NCBI RefSeq assembly: GCF_000026145.1
Contig: NC_009445.1
Coordinates: 7,392,588-7,456,587 of the forward strand
Direction of reading: 5' to 3'
DNA from: Bradyrhizobium sp. ORS 278
GTDB taxonomy: Bacteria > Pseudomonadota > Alphaproteobacteria > Rhizobiales > Xanthobacteraceae
DNA length: 64,000 bases
The position numbers and the translations under genes were made by a program. Below, piece after piece: positions 1 through 8,385 of this stretch (position 1 is the first letter of the stretch; every line of letters begins with the position of its first letter). The notes beneath the pieces were generated by a model that saw only the letters and a list, made by a program, of their open reading frames with translations, made no database searches and was not told the origin of the DNA.

Positions 1-340
1 TGCGGCCACGCTCGCATTCGCCGACGACGGCGTCGACGACGCCGGGGGTCGACATGATCTGCCGCAGCAGGCGCGGCGAACGGATCACCAGCAGCTGGCT
101 TTCCATGTCGGCGGGATCGCCGATCTTCTGCGCCCACGCCGCCGACGTATTGGCACCCGGCTCCTGCTCGGCGATGATCACGGAGGCCGTCGCGAGATAA
201 CGCACCGGCAGCACGACGAGCGCGACCGCGGCGAGCGCAAGCACGGCACCGGCGACGAGCGCGAACACGCCGCGACGACGCCAGATCCGTGCAACGGCAT
301 CAAAGCCGGAGAGGGCCTCGTTGAGCGCCGCCTGCCTCAT
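1..340 (-). CDS. Wzz/GumC-like polysaccharide chain-length or transport protein (N-terminal part, cut by window edge)
   Basis: Only the first 113 codons are present; the gene runs off the left edge. The start is the ATG at 338-340. Residues 1-20 are cytoplasmic, about 26-48 form a strong membrane helix (FALVAGAVLALAAVALVVLP), and then comes a periplasmic stretch typical of Wzz N-terminal domains (YLATASVIIAEQ, followed by MESQLLVIRSPRLLRQIM). Proteins of this family sit in the inner membrane and set the length of, or help export, exopolysaccharide or O-antigen. Many carry a C-terminal tyrosine kinase, but that region is outside the window. The next gene upstream on the same strand is a glycosyltransferase, which fits a polysaccharide locus. 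Confidence 0.8.
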   Translation of the reverse strand, partial: MRQAALNEALSGFDAVARIWRRRGVFALVAGAVLALAAVALVVLPVRYLATASVIIAEQEPGANTSAAWAQKIGDPADMESQLLVIRSPRLLRQIMSTPGVVDAVVGECERGR

Positions 341-367
341 GATCTGCACTCGCACCCCATCGCAACA

Positions 368-1522
368 CTACGCAATCAGCCGCGTCGCGCGGCCGTGATG
401 GCCATCGCGGAAATTGTCGAGCTCTTCGTTGACCGCCGCGACGAACTGGCTGCGGAAACGCTCCGCCGAGAAGAAGCCGGCGCGCTGGCGGCAATCGAGA
501 CGCGAGAACGCCTTCTCCCTGGCCACGAAGGCGCGCACGCAGCCGGCGATCGCGTCGGGCTCGGCGGACTCGAAGAACATGCCTGTGGGCCGCGGCCCCG
601 TCGTGAGGATCGACTCCCGCACGCCGCCGCGACCAAGCGCCAGCACCGGCGCGCCCTCGGACTGCGCCTCGACCGGGATGATGCCGAAATCCTCCTCCGC
701 CGCGAACACGAATGCGCGCGCCGTGGTCATGAGATCGCGCAACTGTCTGTCCGGCACGAAGCCCGCGAACGTCACGTTCGGTCCCGCAATCGACTTCAGG
801 CGCGCGGCTTCCGGGCCGTCGCCGGCCACGACCAGCTCGAGGTCCGGCATCGCATTGAAGGCCCGCACGATCGGCTCGATGCGCTTGTAGGGAACCAGCC
901 GGCTCGCGGCGAGGAAGTGACTGCCCACGGGGAGGATCGCGTCGCGCTGCGCAATGGTCACCGGCGGATAGATCACCTTGGCGTCGCGGCCATAGATCTT
1001 CTTGATGCGGCGGGCGACGAATTGCGAGTTGGTGAAGATGGCATCGGGGCCATGCGCGGTGCGCGCGTCCCAGATCCGCATCTTATGCAGCAGCGCGCGG
1101 GCGATCAGGCCCTTGACGCCGGTGGCGTAGCCGCTCTCCTGCAGATATTGGTGCTGCAAATCCCAGGCATAGCGCATCGGCGAATGCACATAGGCGATGT
1201 GCAGCTGCTCCGGTCCCGTCAACACACCCTTGGCCACCGCGCAGCTCGAGGAGATCACGAGGTCGTAGCGCGACAGGTCGAGCTGCTCGATCGCGAGCGG
1301 CATCAGCGGCAGATAGGAGCGGTGATACTTCCCCAAGCCCGGCATCTTCTGCAGGAAGCTGGTGTGCGATGTCTCGAACCCGAGCCTGGCGCGGTCCTCG
1401 GGACGCAGCAGGTCGAACAGCGTGAAGACATCGGCGCCGGGATAGCAGCGCAAGATCTCCTGCAGGACCTTCTCGGCGCCGCCAATAACGTAGAGCCAAT
1501 CGTGGACGATCGCGACGCGCAT
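368..1522 (-). CDS. Glycosyltransferase family 4
   Basis: A 384-residue GT-B glycosyltransferase, probably adding a sugar in exopolysaccharide or lipopolysaccharide synthesis on the cytoplasmic face. The N-terminal half starts RVAIVHDWLYVIGGAEKVL, the usual GT4 opening with a glycine-rich acceptor loop. The C-terminal half has HFLAASRLVPYKRIEPIVRA, the VVAGDGPE motif and the EEDFGIIPVEAQSEGAPV nucleotide-sugar motif with its two glutamates. The frame is open upstream to 1582, but the ATG at 1522 is preferred because GGGAG lies about 6 bases ahead and family homology starts there. It is followed on the same strand by the Wzz-like gene 27 bases on, likely one operon. The sugar donor cannot be told. 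Confidence 0.9.
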   Translation of the reverse strand: MRVAIVHDWLYVIGGAEKVLQEILRCYPGADVFTLFDLLRPEDRARLGFETSHTSFLQKMPGLGKYHRSYLPLMPLAIEQLDLSRYDLVISSSCAVAKGVLTGPEQLHIAYVHSPMRYAWDLQHQYLQESGYATGVKGLIARALLHKMRIWDARTAHGPDAIFTNSQFVARRIKKIYGRDAKVIYPPVTIAQRDAILPVGSHFLAASRLVPYKRIEPIVRAFNAMPDLELVVAGDGPEAARLKSIAGPNVTFAGFVPDRQLRDLMTTARAFVFAAEEDFGIIPVEAQSEGAPVLALGRGGVRESILTTGPRPTGMFFESAEPDAIAGCVRAFVAREKAFSRLDCRQRAGFFSAERFRSQFVAAVNEELDNFRDGHHGRATRLIA

Positions 1523-1901
1523 CGCACTCTCCCAAATCCCGGGGTATTTGAACAAACCCTTAAGGGAGGCGTTCATGCGCACAAAACCAATCCTAAACTT
1601 CTAGTTAATCGCCCTTCTCCTCCGACCTGTCGAATCCGCTGCTATCAGGTAAGGATCAGTTAAGGATCGATAAGCCGCATCACGTCTCAAGTCGTGACAT
1701 GCGTGTGCCGGACCAGAACGCGATACGAGGCCATGGTCCGCTTCGGCACACTCGGGCACCATAGGCCGTCTTGCTTAACATGCTCTTGCCGGGCGCAACG
1801 GCCGCGCGCATGGCGCCATGCAGGGGACGACGGCCGCGACGCTGCGCCACACCTGTTTGTTAACCCTGCGCGGCCGCACGCGAACGTGATCGCGCGCGCG
1901 A
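1523..1901. other. Intergenic region upstream of the glycosyltransferase
   Basis: About 380 bases with no credible gene. The part nearest the glycosyltransferase is relatively AT-rich and holds an imperfect tandem repeat, TAAGGATC at about 1644-1665 (GGTAAGGATCAG then TTAAGGATCGA), which could be part of the promoter or a regulator site. A 16-base palindrome GATCGCGCGCGCGATC lies at 1888-1903, over the stop codon of the DUF2848 gene; it could form a hairpin but has no T tract. Confidence 0.4.
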
Positions 1902-2594
1902 TCAGCCGGCGACGACGAGCCGCGTGATCGCGTAGCCGTGGCGGATCGTGCGGTTCAGCACGGGATCGACCAGCTCGAACTCGAATCGATCGGCGGGTCG
2001 GATGCCGCCCTTGGCCGCGAAGGTCCCGCCGAACATCGCGGTTCCCTCCGGCAGCCCGGCCTCGCCATACCGGCGCGCAACCAGATCGCCCGGCGCCAGC
2101 ATGCCGCTCAGCGCGCCCTCCTGGTACAGCACACGCTCGCCATCGATCGTCGCGTAGGCGCGCAGCATCAGCCGGTCCCAATGCGCGGCGAGGTCGTCGA
2201 CCCGCCACAGCTCGGGCGCGACCGGCTTGTCGCACATCTGCTTCGAGACCGTGATGTTGTAGGTCTCGACCTTGCGGTCGGTGTGATCGGAGCCGACGCC
2301 GACGAGCAGCCTGCCGCCGGATTTCACCAGCACGAACTCGACCTCGCCGGAGGAGTCGCGGCCGGAGACCTCGATGACGTCCGATACCGTCAGCCGGCTC
2401 GCCGCGACCTCGTAATAGATCGGCGTGGTCGCCGGGCGCGGGATGCCGAGCTCTTCCAGTTCGGCGATGTGCTTGTCGCGGGCGACCGGATCGCGCCCGG
2501 TCCAGCCGGCGATGACGAGGCGGCTCAGCGTGACCGGCTGCCGCGCCGCAGTGCCATCGGTGTGAACCAGGAAGTCGATCGTCGTGCCGCTCAT
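1902..2594 (-). CDS. DUF2848 domain protein
   Basis: A 230-residue soluble protein matching the DUF2848 family over its whole length. Recognisable blocks are the opening MSGTTIDFLVHTDG, then VIAGWTGRDPVARDKHIAELEELGIPRP, the central EVEFVLVKSGGRLLVGVGSDHTDR and the late FGGTFAAKGGIRPADRFEFELVDP. The EVEFV, GSDHTD and GTFAAKGG blocks recall the fumarylacetoacetate hydrolase fold, so an acid-hydrolase or decarboxylase role is possible, but the family has no settled function. There is no signal peptide or membrane helix. It stands alone: about 380 bases separate it from the glycosyltransferase downstream. Confidence 0.85.
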   Translation of the reverse strand: MSGTTIDFLVHTDGTAARQPVTLSRLVIAGWTGRDPVARDKHIAELEELGIPRPATTPIYYEVAASRLTVSDVIEVSGRDSSGEVEFVLVKSGGRLLVGVGSDHTDRKVETYNITVSKQMCDKPVAPELWRVDDLAAHWDRLMLRAYATIDGERVLYQEGALSGMLAPGDLVARRYGEAGLPEGTAMFGGTFAAKGGIRPADRFEFELVDPVLNRTIRHGYAITRLVVAG

Positions 2595-2732
2595 CGTGTC
2601 ATTGCCTCTGTGAGATCAGCACGCCGCTTAGCCTGATCCCGGCGGACCGACAAGCAGCTCATCGGGGCCTCATGTTTCGAGACGCGCCGCACGCGTCGCT
2701 CCTCACCATGAGGGTTGAGATGCCCACGGCCC

Positions 2733-4058
2733 TCACTCCTTGCCCGCCTTCTCCGCCTCATGATCCTCCCTCAGATGCCGCTTGCGGATCTGGTGCGTGG
2801 TGAACCAGATCAGCGCGATCGCCACCGGCACGAAGGCGGCGGTGGCGAAGGTCGGCTCGACCGGCAGGCCGGCATCGTGCGCGCCCTTGGCGAGATAGCC
2901 GAACAGGCTGACGACGTAGTAGCCGATCGCGGCCACCGAGAGCCCTTCGACGGTGCTCTGCAGCCGCAGCTGCAGCTTGGTGCGCTCGTTCATCGAGCGC
3001 AAGAGATCGCGGTTCTGCTCCTCCAGCTCGACGTCGACACGGGTGCGCAGGAGATCGGCGGCGCGGGCCAGCTTGCGCGACAGGTTGTCCTGCCGCCGCT
3101 CCAGCGTGGTGAGCGTGCGCATCGCCGGCGCGATGCGGCGAGAGAGGAACGAGGACCAGCTCGAATAGGGCGTGATCGGCTCGCCCTCGATCACCGTGAG
3201 CCGCGCCTGCACCAGCTCCCAATAGGCGCGGCTGGCGCCGAAGCGGAACAGCGAGCCGGTGGCATCGCGTTCCAGCGACGCCGCGAGCTCGGTCAGCTCG
3301 TCCAGCAGGTGGTTGTTGATCTTCAGCGTCTCGGCGCCCTGCATCTCCTCGAGCACCTCGCCGAGCCGCCGCTCGATGCGATCGACCTGCGGCGCCAGCT
3401 CCAGCGCGGCCGGCAGGCCGAGCAGCGCCAGCGTGCGATACGTCTCGAGCTCCAGCACGCGCTGTACAAGCGCGCCGAGACGTTCGGGCGTCGGTCCCTC
3501 GATGCACACCAGGATGCGGGTGAAGCCGTCCTCGTCGAGGCGGAAGTCGGACGCGAGCGCGCCGATCGAGCCCTTGACCGCGACCAGCGCGAGGCTGCTC
3601 TTGTCGAACAGCGCTTCGGCACGCTTGACCGGATCGGTCACGCTCTCGACCCCGAGCTTGACCGCGACCAGGAGCTCGCCGGAGAGCTTCAACGACGCGA
3701 TCAACGCCTGCAGCTCCGGCGCGATCGCACCGAAGGCGAGCTTCGGCACACTGGCCGGCGGGCTCCAGATCCAGGTGAAGGTGGCGAACTCTGAATGCTG
3801 CTCCCAGCGCAGCCGCGCGGAGCCCACCACGACCTGGTGATGCTTGATGCCCGGCTCCGGCGGTGCCGCGCCATGTCTGGCGCAGAACGCCGCGAGGCTG
3901 TCGCGGTCCGCCGCGGCGCTGTCGCCTTTGGCCATGACCGCGAAGCGGATGACGGACACCGGCTGCGTCAGCGGCGTGAACGGCCGCGCATGCACCTCGT
4001 TGAGCACGCTGTCGCGCAGCGGATGCGGGGTGAAGACGGACATGTCCAGCGCGGTCAT
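2733..4058 (-). CDS. DUF3422 family membrane-anchored protein
   Basis: A 441-residue protein of the DUF3422 family, function unknown. It opens with the family signature HPLRDSVLNEVHARPFTPLT (residues about 10-29). A long helical middle part follows with coiled-coil character (LERRQDNLSRKLARAADLLRTRVDVELEEQNRDLL). Two membrane helices lie near the C-terminus, about AAIGYYVVSLFGYLA and TAAFVPVAIALIWF, ending in a basic, charged cytoplasmic tail. The frame stays open to 4514, but the ATG at 4058 is chosen because the conserved homology begins immediately after it and the upstream part is repeat sequence. Probably monocistronic. Confidence 0.85.
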   Translation of the reverse strand: MTALDMSVFTPHPLRDSVLNEVHARPFTPLTQPVSVIRFAVMAKGDSAAADRDSLAAFCARHGAAPPEPGIKHHQVVVGSARLRWEQHSEFATFTWIWSPPASVPKLAFGAIAPELQALIASLKLSGELLVAVKLGVESVTDPVKRAEALFDKSSLALVAVKGSIGALASDFRLDEDGFTRILVCIEGPTPERLGALVQRVLELETYRTLALLGLPAALELAPQVDRIERRLGEVLEEMQGAETLKINNHLLDELTELAASLERDATGSLFRFGASRAYWELVQARLTVIEGEPITPYSSWSSFLSRRIAPAMRTLTTLERRQDNLSRKLARAADLLRTRVDVELEEQNRDLLRSMNERTKLQLRLQSTVEGLSVAAIGYYVVSLFGYLAKGAHDAGLPVEPTFATAAFVPVAIALIWFTTHQIRKRHLREDHEAEKAGKE

Positions 4059-4325
4059 CGGCGGACTCCGCGGCTGCCGTGGTGCCGCGCCGATCGAACG
4101 CCATCCGTTGTCGATGAACTCCGAGCCGCGACGCGCGGCGCCTGCAATGCCGTCACGCCTGAAACGTTCACCCCCATGATGCCGCCAACCGCCTCCCCAC
4201 TGGTCCCGCCGGCGCGACTCGCGCACGCCGCACGTGTTGAAGCCAGTGTAGCGCAATTCGATGACGACGCCACGGCTGCGGCCGTGTGTGCATCCGGTGA
4301 TGTCACCGCAACCTCGCGACAACAA

Positions 4326-4454
4326 CCGTCGTCCCGGCGAACGCCGGGACCCACAGCCACCGGCCGGCATGCGGCAGGCAACCGGCAGTGACATCCCTCG
4401 GCAGATCACGCGGTATGGGTCCCAGCGTTCGCCTGAGCGTTCGCCGGGACGACG
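4326..4454. repeat. Dispersed inverted repeat (CGTCGTCCCGGCGAACGCCG type)
   Basis: Left arm CGTCGTCCCGGCGAACGCCG at 4326 and right arm CGTTCGCCGGGACGACG ending at 4453 face each other, each next to GGGACCCA or TGGGTCCC. The pattern is that of short palindromic extragenic repeats common between genes of Bradyrhizobium and relatives. When transcribed it would form a long hairpin; here it lies upstream of the DUF3422 gene. Confidence 0.65.
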
Positions 4455-4544
4455 ATGGTGGATCCACCTCATCCTCACGCAGACATACCAAAACCTCCCG
4501 CGGCGCGTCCGCACCCAAGATCATGTTCAACAAAAGCCTCCGGC

Positions 4545-4879
4545 GATGCCGAGGGCGCAGGGAAGGCCGGGCCTCGACTGAGGCCCGTGGCCCCCGTGCG
4601 GGAAAAAATGCACGGGGAAGGAACCACAGGTCCAGCCGGACGACCCGGCCCTCCCTGCGCGATGGTTTGAACGTCTGCTCCGCGCTCTCCCCGGGGACCG
4701 GGCTTGTTTGCCCCCGTCACCCGCGCGACACGTCATGTCACGCCGGCTTGGCGCCAGCATCGGGGCGCCAGGACCACACGGCTTGAACGTCCGCAGGCTC
4801 GCCAATCGTCCAGCGCTTGAGCACCTGACAGGCCCGCGGCCACCGCTCCCCGCCTCAACGTATCGTGACGACGCGCACG
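4545..4879. repeat. Mosaic intergenic repeat, copy A
   Basis: Starts ATGCCGAGGGCGCAGGGAAG and ends with CCACCGCTCCCCGCCTC followed by TATCGTGACGACGCGCACG. The same order of blocks occurs at 23762-23898. The 3' block (4805-4879) matches the second copy closely over about 75 bases, while the middle differs in length and sequence. This is a dispersed non-coding element, often mis-annotated as a small protein gene. Confidence 0.65.
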
Positions 4880-4980
4880 CCCCTCTGGATGAGGACGGGA
4901 TGCGGGGAGTAGAGCATGATTTCGGAATTTTAGCAAGAAGAATTTGGCCAGAAGGCCGAGAGCCGATTCCGCCCCACGCT

Positions 4981-5080
4981 GTCATCGTCCGCGAAGGCGG
5001 ACGATCCAGTACGCCGGGACGTCTCGGTTCGATTTCGACTGCCGCGGCGTACTGGATGCCCCGCCTTCGCGGGGCATGAC
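4981..5080. repeat. Dispersed inverted repeat (GTCATCGTCCGCGAAGGCGG type)
   Basis: The left arm at 4981-5016 runs GTCATCGTCCGCGAAGGCGG then ACGATCCAGTACGCCG. The right arm at 5045-5080 runs CGGCGTACTGGATGCCCCGC then CTTCGCGGGGCATGAC. The arms would pair over about 30 bases with a few mismatches. It sits immediately beyond the truncated end of the DUF5655-type pseudogene. Confidence 0.65.
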
Positions 5081-5127
5081 AGCGGTGGAAACGGCGAGCG
5101 CGCACCCCGCCGCACGAAAGCCGGGCT

Positions 5128-5655
5128 TCAGGAGAATTCCACGCAAGCGAAGTTCTTGATCCGCTTGAACGCGATGTAGAGCTGCAGCTTGGTTTCCTGC
5201 ACGTCGTCGCCGAGCGCCAGCATATAGGCCCGCAGCGCCTCGAAACGGTCGATCATGGCAGCATCGAGCTCTTCCATGACCGAGCTGATCGTCTTGTATC
5301 GACCGGAGCCGGCCAGACCTTGCTCCGTGGCCTGGGAGCCGGACACGGACCTTGCCGTCGCCTTGACGGAGGTGGCAACCAGCAGATTGAGCATCAGCAG
5401 GTCGGGACCGAAGCGGCGGTAGCGGATCAGCTCGATGTTGCGCTGAAACTGCTTCACGGCGTGATCGTCGTAGCGGTTGAAGTCGCCGGCGATGCAGATC
5501 AGGCGCGGCGCCGACCAGTCGACCGTCCGGGCTTGCTCCTTGCCGAGCTTCTCCATGACCAGCCATTGGAAATCCTTGCGGTAATCCATCAGCTAGTCGA
5601 GATAGAACAGGCCCTGATTGATGACGTTCTCGTTCGAGGCCCGCCTGTATTTGGC
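5128..5655 (-). pseudogene. Remnant of a DUF5655-type nuclease-like protein, truncated at both ends with an in-frame amber stop
   Basis: Reading on the minus strand gives KYRRASNENVINQGLFYLD, then TAG, then LMDYRKDFQWLVMEKLGKE, and on to WSAPRLICIAGDFNRYDDHA and RNIELIRYRRFGPDLLML. The family normally has EYKR-SNENVINQGLFYLDWLMDHR-DF here, so the TAG replaces the TGG codon for Trp at 5588-5590. Upstream of KYRR the similarity ends abruptly: the N-terminal half with the rest of the endonuclease-like core is missing. The C-terminus stops at IAFKRIKNFACVEFS, short of the usual end. The 153 codons after the stop are still open and could be translated, but the protein would lack its catalytic part. 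It lies next to a repeat and a toxin-antitoxin pair. Confidence 0.7.
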
Positions 5656-5787
5656 GAGGCGATGGCAACCGTTGTGGCGAGACTCTGAGGACGAATTGGG
5701 TTTTGGCGGACACGGTAGCCAACATCGTCGCGCACGGCGCCTGGGCGAACATGTTTCGACGCTTGCACGGCCGCGACGCCGAGATTA

Positions 5788-5811
5788 TGGTCAAGATAGT
5801 CATATTGGTCA
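5788..5811 (+). promoter_or_regulatory. Candidate operator of the toxin-antitoxin pair
   Basis: A direct repeat TGGTCA (5788-5793 and 5806-5811, 18 bases apart) lies in a locally AT-rich stretch just before the antitoxin ribosome-binding site AGGACG (5813-5818). Phd/YefM-type antitoxins repress their own operon through short repeated sites in this position. Binding by this antitoxin is an inference. Confidence 0.35.
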
Positions 5812-5822
5812 TAGGACGTGAC

Positions 5823-6107
5823 ATGATGACGCCCAAACCGAAACAACCTGCCGCCCCCGCGGACGTCCCCTGGACGCTGGCCGGCGCCAAGGCGCGTCTG
5901 TCCGAGCTTGTGGACCGGGCACAGACAGGCCCGCAAGTGATCACCCGGAACGGCAAGCCGGCGGCCGTGGTCGTCTCCGCCGAGGAGTGGGCGCGAAAGA
6001 CTGCCCGCAAGGGAACCCTTGCGGAATTCCTGCTGGCTTCGCCGCTGCGCGGCGCCGACATCGACCTGACGCGCAGCAGCGACAAGCCACGCGACACCGA
6101 CCTGTGA
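5823..6107 (+). CDS. Type II antitoxin, Phd/YefM family
   Basis: A 94-residue antitoxin. The DNA-binding and dimer part is WTLAGAKARLSELVDRAQTG-PQVITRNGKPAAVVVSAEEW (about residues 17-57), the standard Phd/YefM fold. A charged tail (LRGADIDLTRSSDKPRDTDL) should wrap the toxin. The start at ATG 5823 follows AGGACG by 4 bases; a second ATG follows directly at 5826, and the frame is open to 5703 without a better ribosome site. Its stop overlaps the toxin's GTG start by four bases (GTGA), so translation is coupled. Partner: the PIN toxin at 6104. Confidence 0.88.
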   Translation: MMTPKPKQPAAPADVPWTLAGAKARLSELVDRAQTGPQVITRNGKPAAVVVSAEEWARKTARKGTLAEFLLASPLRGADIDLTRSSDKPRDTDL

Positions 6108-6529
6108 ACTTCCTGCTCGACACCAATGTGTTGTCCGAGGTGCGGCGCCCCGCGCCAAACCCGCGCGTGATCGGCTGGCTCGATACGGTCGATGAAGATC
6201 GGGTCTTCATCAGCGTGGCATCGATCGCAGAGCTTGCGCGTGGCATCGAACTGATGGCTCAAGGCCGCCGCCGCGCAGCTCTGGCTTCGTGGCTCAATCA
6301 CGACCTTCCCGCGCGGTTCGCGGACCGTGTTCTTCCGATCGATCTCGCCGTCGCGACGCGGTGGGGAGACCTCATGGCAGCGAGCCATCGAACCGGCATC
6401 GCCCTCTCGGTGATGGACGGATTCTTTGCCGCGACCGCGCTCGTGAATGAGTTGACCCTCGTCACGCGCAATGTGAAGGACTTCGCTGCGACCGGCACGC
6501 GCCTGTTCAATCCATGGACGGATGGATAG
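6104..6529 (+). CDS. Type II toxin, PIN domain ribonuclease (VapC/FitB-like)
   Basis: A 141-residue PIN-domain protein, probably cleaving RNA such as tRNA when freed from its antitoxin. The acidic metal-binding residues are visible: FLLDTNVLSEVRRP (Asp6), SVASIAELARGIEL (the conserved Glu), and SVMDGFFAATAL (Asp), followed by LTLVTRNVKDF, the usual C-terminal PIN motif. The GTG start at 6104 is chosen because it overlaps the antitoxin stop and places the LLDTNVLSE motif at the N-terminus; longer open frame upstream belongs to the antitoxin. All catalytic residues are intact, so the module looks functional. It may have arrived with, or help to retain, the surrounding decayed region. Confidence 0.88.
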   Translation: MNFLLDTNVLSEVRRPAPNPRVIGWLDTVDEDRVFISVASIAELARGIELMAQGRRRAALASWLNHDLPARFADRVLPIDLAVATRWGDLMAASHRTGIALSVMDGFFAATALVNELTLVTRNVKDFAATGTRLFNPWTDG

Positions 6530-6680
6530 CAAGGCTCATCCCTCGACACGTTCCGCAGCCCCGCTCCGCCGCGCACGCAGTTGTCACGTTGGGCGTGGTA
6601 GATCATAACGACCTTGCCGTTCCGCCATCGCCCGATGGCCGCTCACCACATCCGTCGATCCAGCCCGAAACAGGACTCCC

Positions 6681-7985
6681 ATGACCACGCTTTCCTCGAT
6701 CGTCGCGCGCGGTGTCGCGCTGGTTGGCAATGCGGCGCTGCAGTGGCGCAAATTGCAGGGGGACACGCCGCAGCCGGCGTGGGGCGCGGCGCCGCAGATC
6801 CCGGTGGCGAAGCCGCAGGGGATGCTGCCGACCTTGAAGATGCCGACGGCGCGCGGCTGGCGCGACGGCGAAAAGCCGGTGGCGGCGCCGGGGCTGAAGG
6901 TGAATGCGTTCGCGACCGGGCTCGACCATCCGCGCTGGATCTATGTCATGCCGGACAGGTCGGTGCTGATCGCGGAGGCGACGCAGGTGCCGAGCCCGGT
7001 GCGCAACATGTTCGGCTACGCGATGCAGGCGACGATGCGCCGCGCCGCCGCGCTCGGTGTCAGCGCCAACCGCATCACGCGGCTGGTCGATGCCGACGGC
7101 GACGGCACCGCCGAGCGGCGCAACGCGTTCATGGAGAATCTCAGCCAGCCGTTCGGCATGGCGCTGGTCGGCGATACCTTCTATGTCGGCAATACCGACG
7201 GCATTGTTGCTTTCCCTTATAGCCCGGGCGCCGAGCGCATCAGCGCTGCCGGCAAGCGGCTGACGACGTTCAAACCGGGCGGGCACTGGACGCGCAGCCT
7301 GCTGGTCAGCCCCGATGGCACCAAGCTCTATGCGGGCGTCGGCTCGCTGAGCAACATCGCCGAGCAGGGTTTTGCGGTCGAGGAAGGCCGCGCCTGCATC
7401 TATGAGCTGGACATCGCGAGCGGGGCGAGCCGCATCTTCGCGGCCGGACTGCGCAACGCGGTGGGGCTGGCGTTCGAGCCGACCACGAAGGTGCTGTGGA
7501 CCGTGGTCAACGAGCGCGACGGGCTCGGCGACGAGACGCCGCCGGACTATCTCACATCCGTGCGCGATGGCGGCTTCTATGGCTGGCCCTATTGCTACTG
7601 GGGCAAGACGGTCGACGACCGCGTGCCGCAGGATTCCAAACTGGTCGCGACCGCGCTGACGCCGGACTATGCGCTCGGCGGCCACACCGCCTCGCTCGGC
7701 CTGTGCTGGCTGCCGGCGGGCACCCTCCCCGGCTTCCCCGATGGCATGGTGATCGGCCAGCACGGCTCGTGGAATCGCAGCAAGCTGTCCGGCTACAAGG
7801 TCGTGTTCATCCCGTTCGAGAACGGCAAGCCGTCGGGACCGGCGCGCGACATCCTGTCCGGCTTCCTCGCGCCCGATGAGAGCTTTTCTTATGGCCGCCC
7901 GGTCGGCGTGACGCTGGGGCCGGACGGCTCGCTGCTGGTCGCCGACGACGTCGGCAACTGCATCTGGCGGGTGACGGGCGCTTGA
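6681..7985 (+). CDS. PQQ-dependent sugar dehydrogenase / L-sorbosone dehydrogenase-like
   Basis: A 434-residue beta-propeller protein of the soluble glucose/sorbosone dehydrogenase family. Landmarks are FATGLDHPRWIYVMPDRSVL (first blade), NRITRLVDADGDGTAERRNAF, QPFGMALVGDTFYVGNTDG, IFAAGLRNAVGLAFEP (the usual G-RN-G/VGLAF motif), GWPYCYWGKTVDDRVP and GMVIGQHGSWNRSKLSGYKV. Such enzymes oxidise aldoses or sorbosone with PQQ, normally in the periplasm. The N-terminus is hydrophobic but not a textbook signal peptide. No PQQ synthesis gene is nearby. Substrate is not predictable. It stands alone. Confidence 0.85.
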   Translation: MTTLSSIVARGVALVGNAALQWRKLQGDTPQPAWGAAPQIPVAKPQGMLPTLKMPTARGWRDGEKPVAAPGLKVNAFATGLDHPRWIYVMPDRSVLIAEATQVPSPVRNMFGYAMQATMRRAAALGVSANRITRLVDADGDGTAERRNAFMENLSQPFGMALVGDTFYVGNTDGIVAFPYSPGAERISAAGKRLTTFKPGGHWTRSLLVSPDGTKLYAGVGSLSNIAEQGFAVEEGRACIYELDIASGASRIFAAGLRNAVGLAFEPTTKVLWTVVNERDGLGDETPPDYLTSVRDGGFYGWPYCYWGKTVDDRVPQDSKLVATALTPDYALGGHTASLGLCWLPAGTLPGFPDGMVIGQHGSWNRSKLSGYKVVFIPFENGKPSGPARDILSGFLAPDESFSYGRPVGVTLGPDGSLLVADDVGNCIWRVTGA

Positions 7986-8058
7986 CCCGGGCGTGACGGA
8001 ACCGGGCTCGCCTCGGGCCGTTGTCGCGGGGACAATGGAACAGTCCCAGGAGAGTCAC

Positions 8059-8232
8059 ATGGCCGACAACGTCAATCCGAACCAGAAGCAGCCCGGCGAG
8101 AAGCAGGAAGGGCAGTATCATTACAATCCCGGCAATCAGTCCGGGAAGACCATCGATGCGGGCAAGCCCGAAGGCGAGCAGGTCAACAACAAGGACCGCA
8201 TCGAGCAGCGCGAGGAGCCGCAGTCGCGGTGA
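8059..8232 (+). CDS. Small hydrophilic protein of unknown function
   Basis: A 57-residue protein, very rich in Lys, Gln, Asn, Glu and Gly (NPNQKQPGEKQEGQYHYNPG), with no cysteine and no hydrophobic core, so probably disordered. The ATG at 8059 is chosen because AGGAGAG (8048-8054) sits 4 bases ahead; the frame is open to 7993 without such a site. It lies 73 bases behind the sugar dehydrogenase and is followed by a dispersed hairpin repeat. Disordered proteins like this are sometimes stress-induced, but nothing here proves it. Confidence 0.6.
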   Translation: MADNVNPNQKQPGEKQEGQYHYNPGNQSGKTIDAGKPEGEQVNNKDRIEQREEPQSR

Positions 8233-8253
8233 GGTCCTTGAACGTCACCACTC

Positions 8254-8367
8254 GTCATGCCCGGGCTTGACCCGCCTGCGCGGCCGAAGCGCTTCGGCGC
8301 GGCGAAGGCCCGGGCATCCATCGCCTTGCGAAGAGGGATGGATGGCCGGGTCAAGCCCGGCCATGAC
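8254..8367. repeat. Dispersed inverted repeat (GTCATGCCCGGGCTTGACCCG type)
   Basis: The left arm at 8254-8274 begins GTCATGCCCGGGCTTGACCC and the right arm at 8347-8367 begins CGGGTCAAGCCCGGCCATGA; they are near-perfect complements. Related copies occur at 21774-21857 and, as a short form, at 32658-32686. It sits between two genes that end toward each other and may act as a terminator hairpin. Confidence 0.7.
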
Positions 8368-8385
8368 AGCTGAGGGAGTGTAGGT

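Larger units (their letters stand above)
4059..5127. other. 1-kb gene-free region made of dispersed repeats
   Basis: No gene is supported here. The stretch holds, in order, an inverted repeat (4326-4454), a longer mosaic repeat copy (about 4545-4879) and a second inverted repeat (4981-5080), described separately. Open frames crossing it are compositional shadows. The right end abuts a decayed DUF5655-type gene, so the whole 4.1-5.7 kb interval looks like a tolerated site of repeat insertion and gene decay. Confidence 0.6.

Noticed and set aside
395..1663. Long open frame opposite the glycosyltransferase
   Set aside because: Antisense shadow: Arg/His/Asp-rich, no domain, on the other strand of a well-recognised gene.
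1888..1903. GC palindrome as terminator
   Set aside because: No T tract and it overlaps the stop codon; could simply be base composition.
4982..6532. Open frame of about 516 codons across the decayed region and the toxin-antitoxin genes
   Set aside because: It lies opposite the PIN toxin and antitoxin and has no recognisable domain; the remnant reading in another frame explains the similarity.
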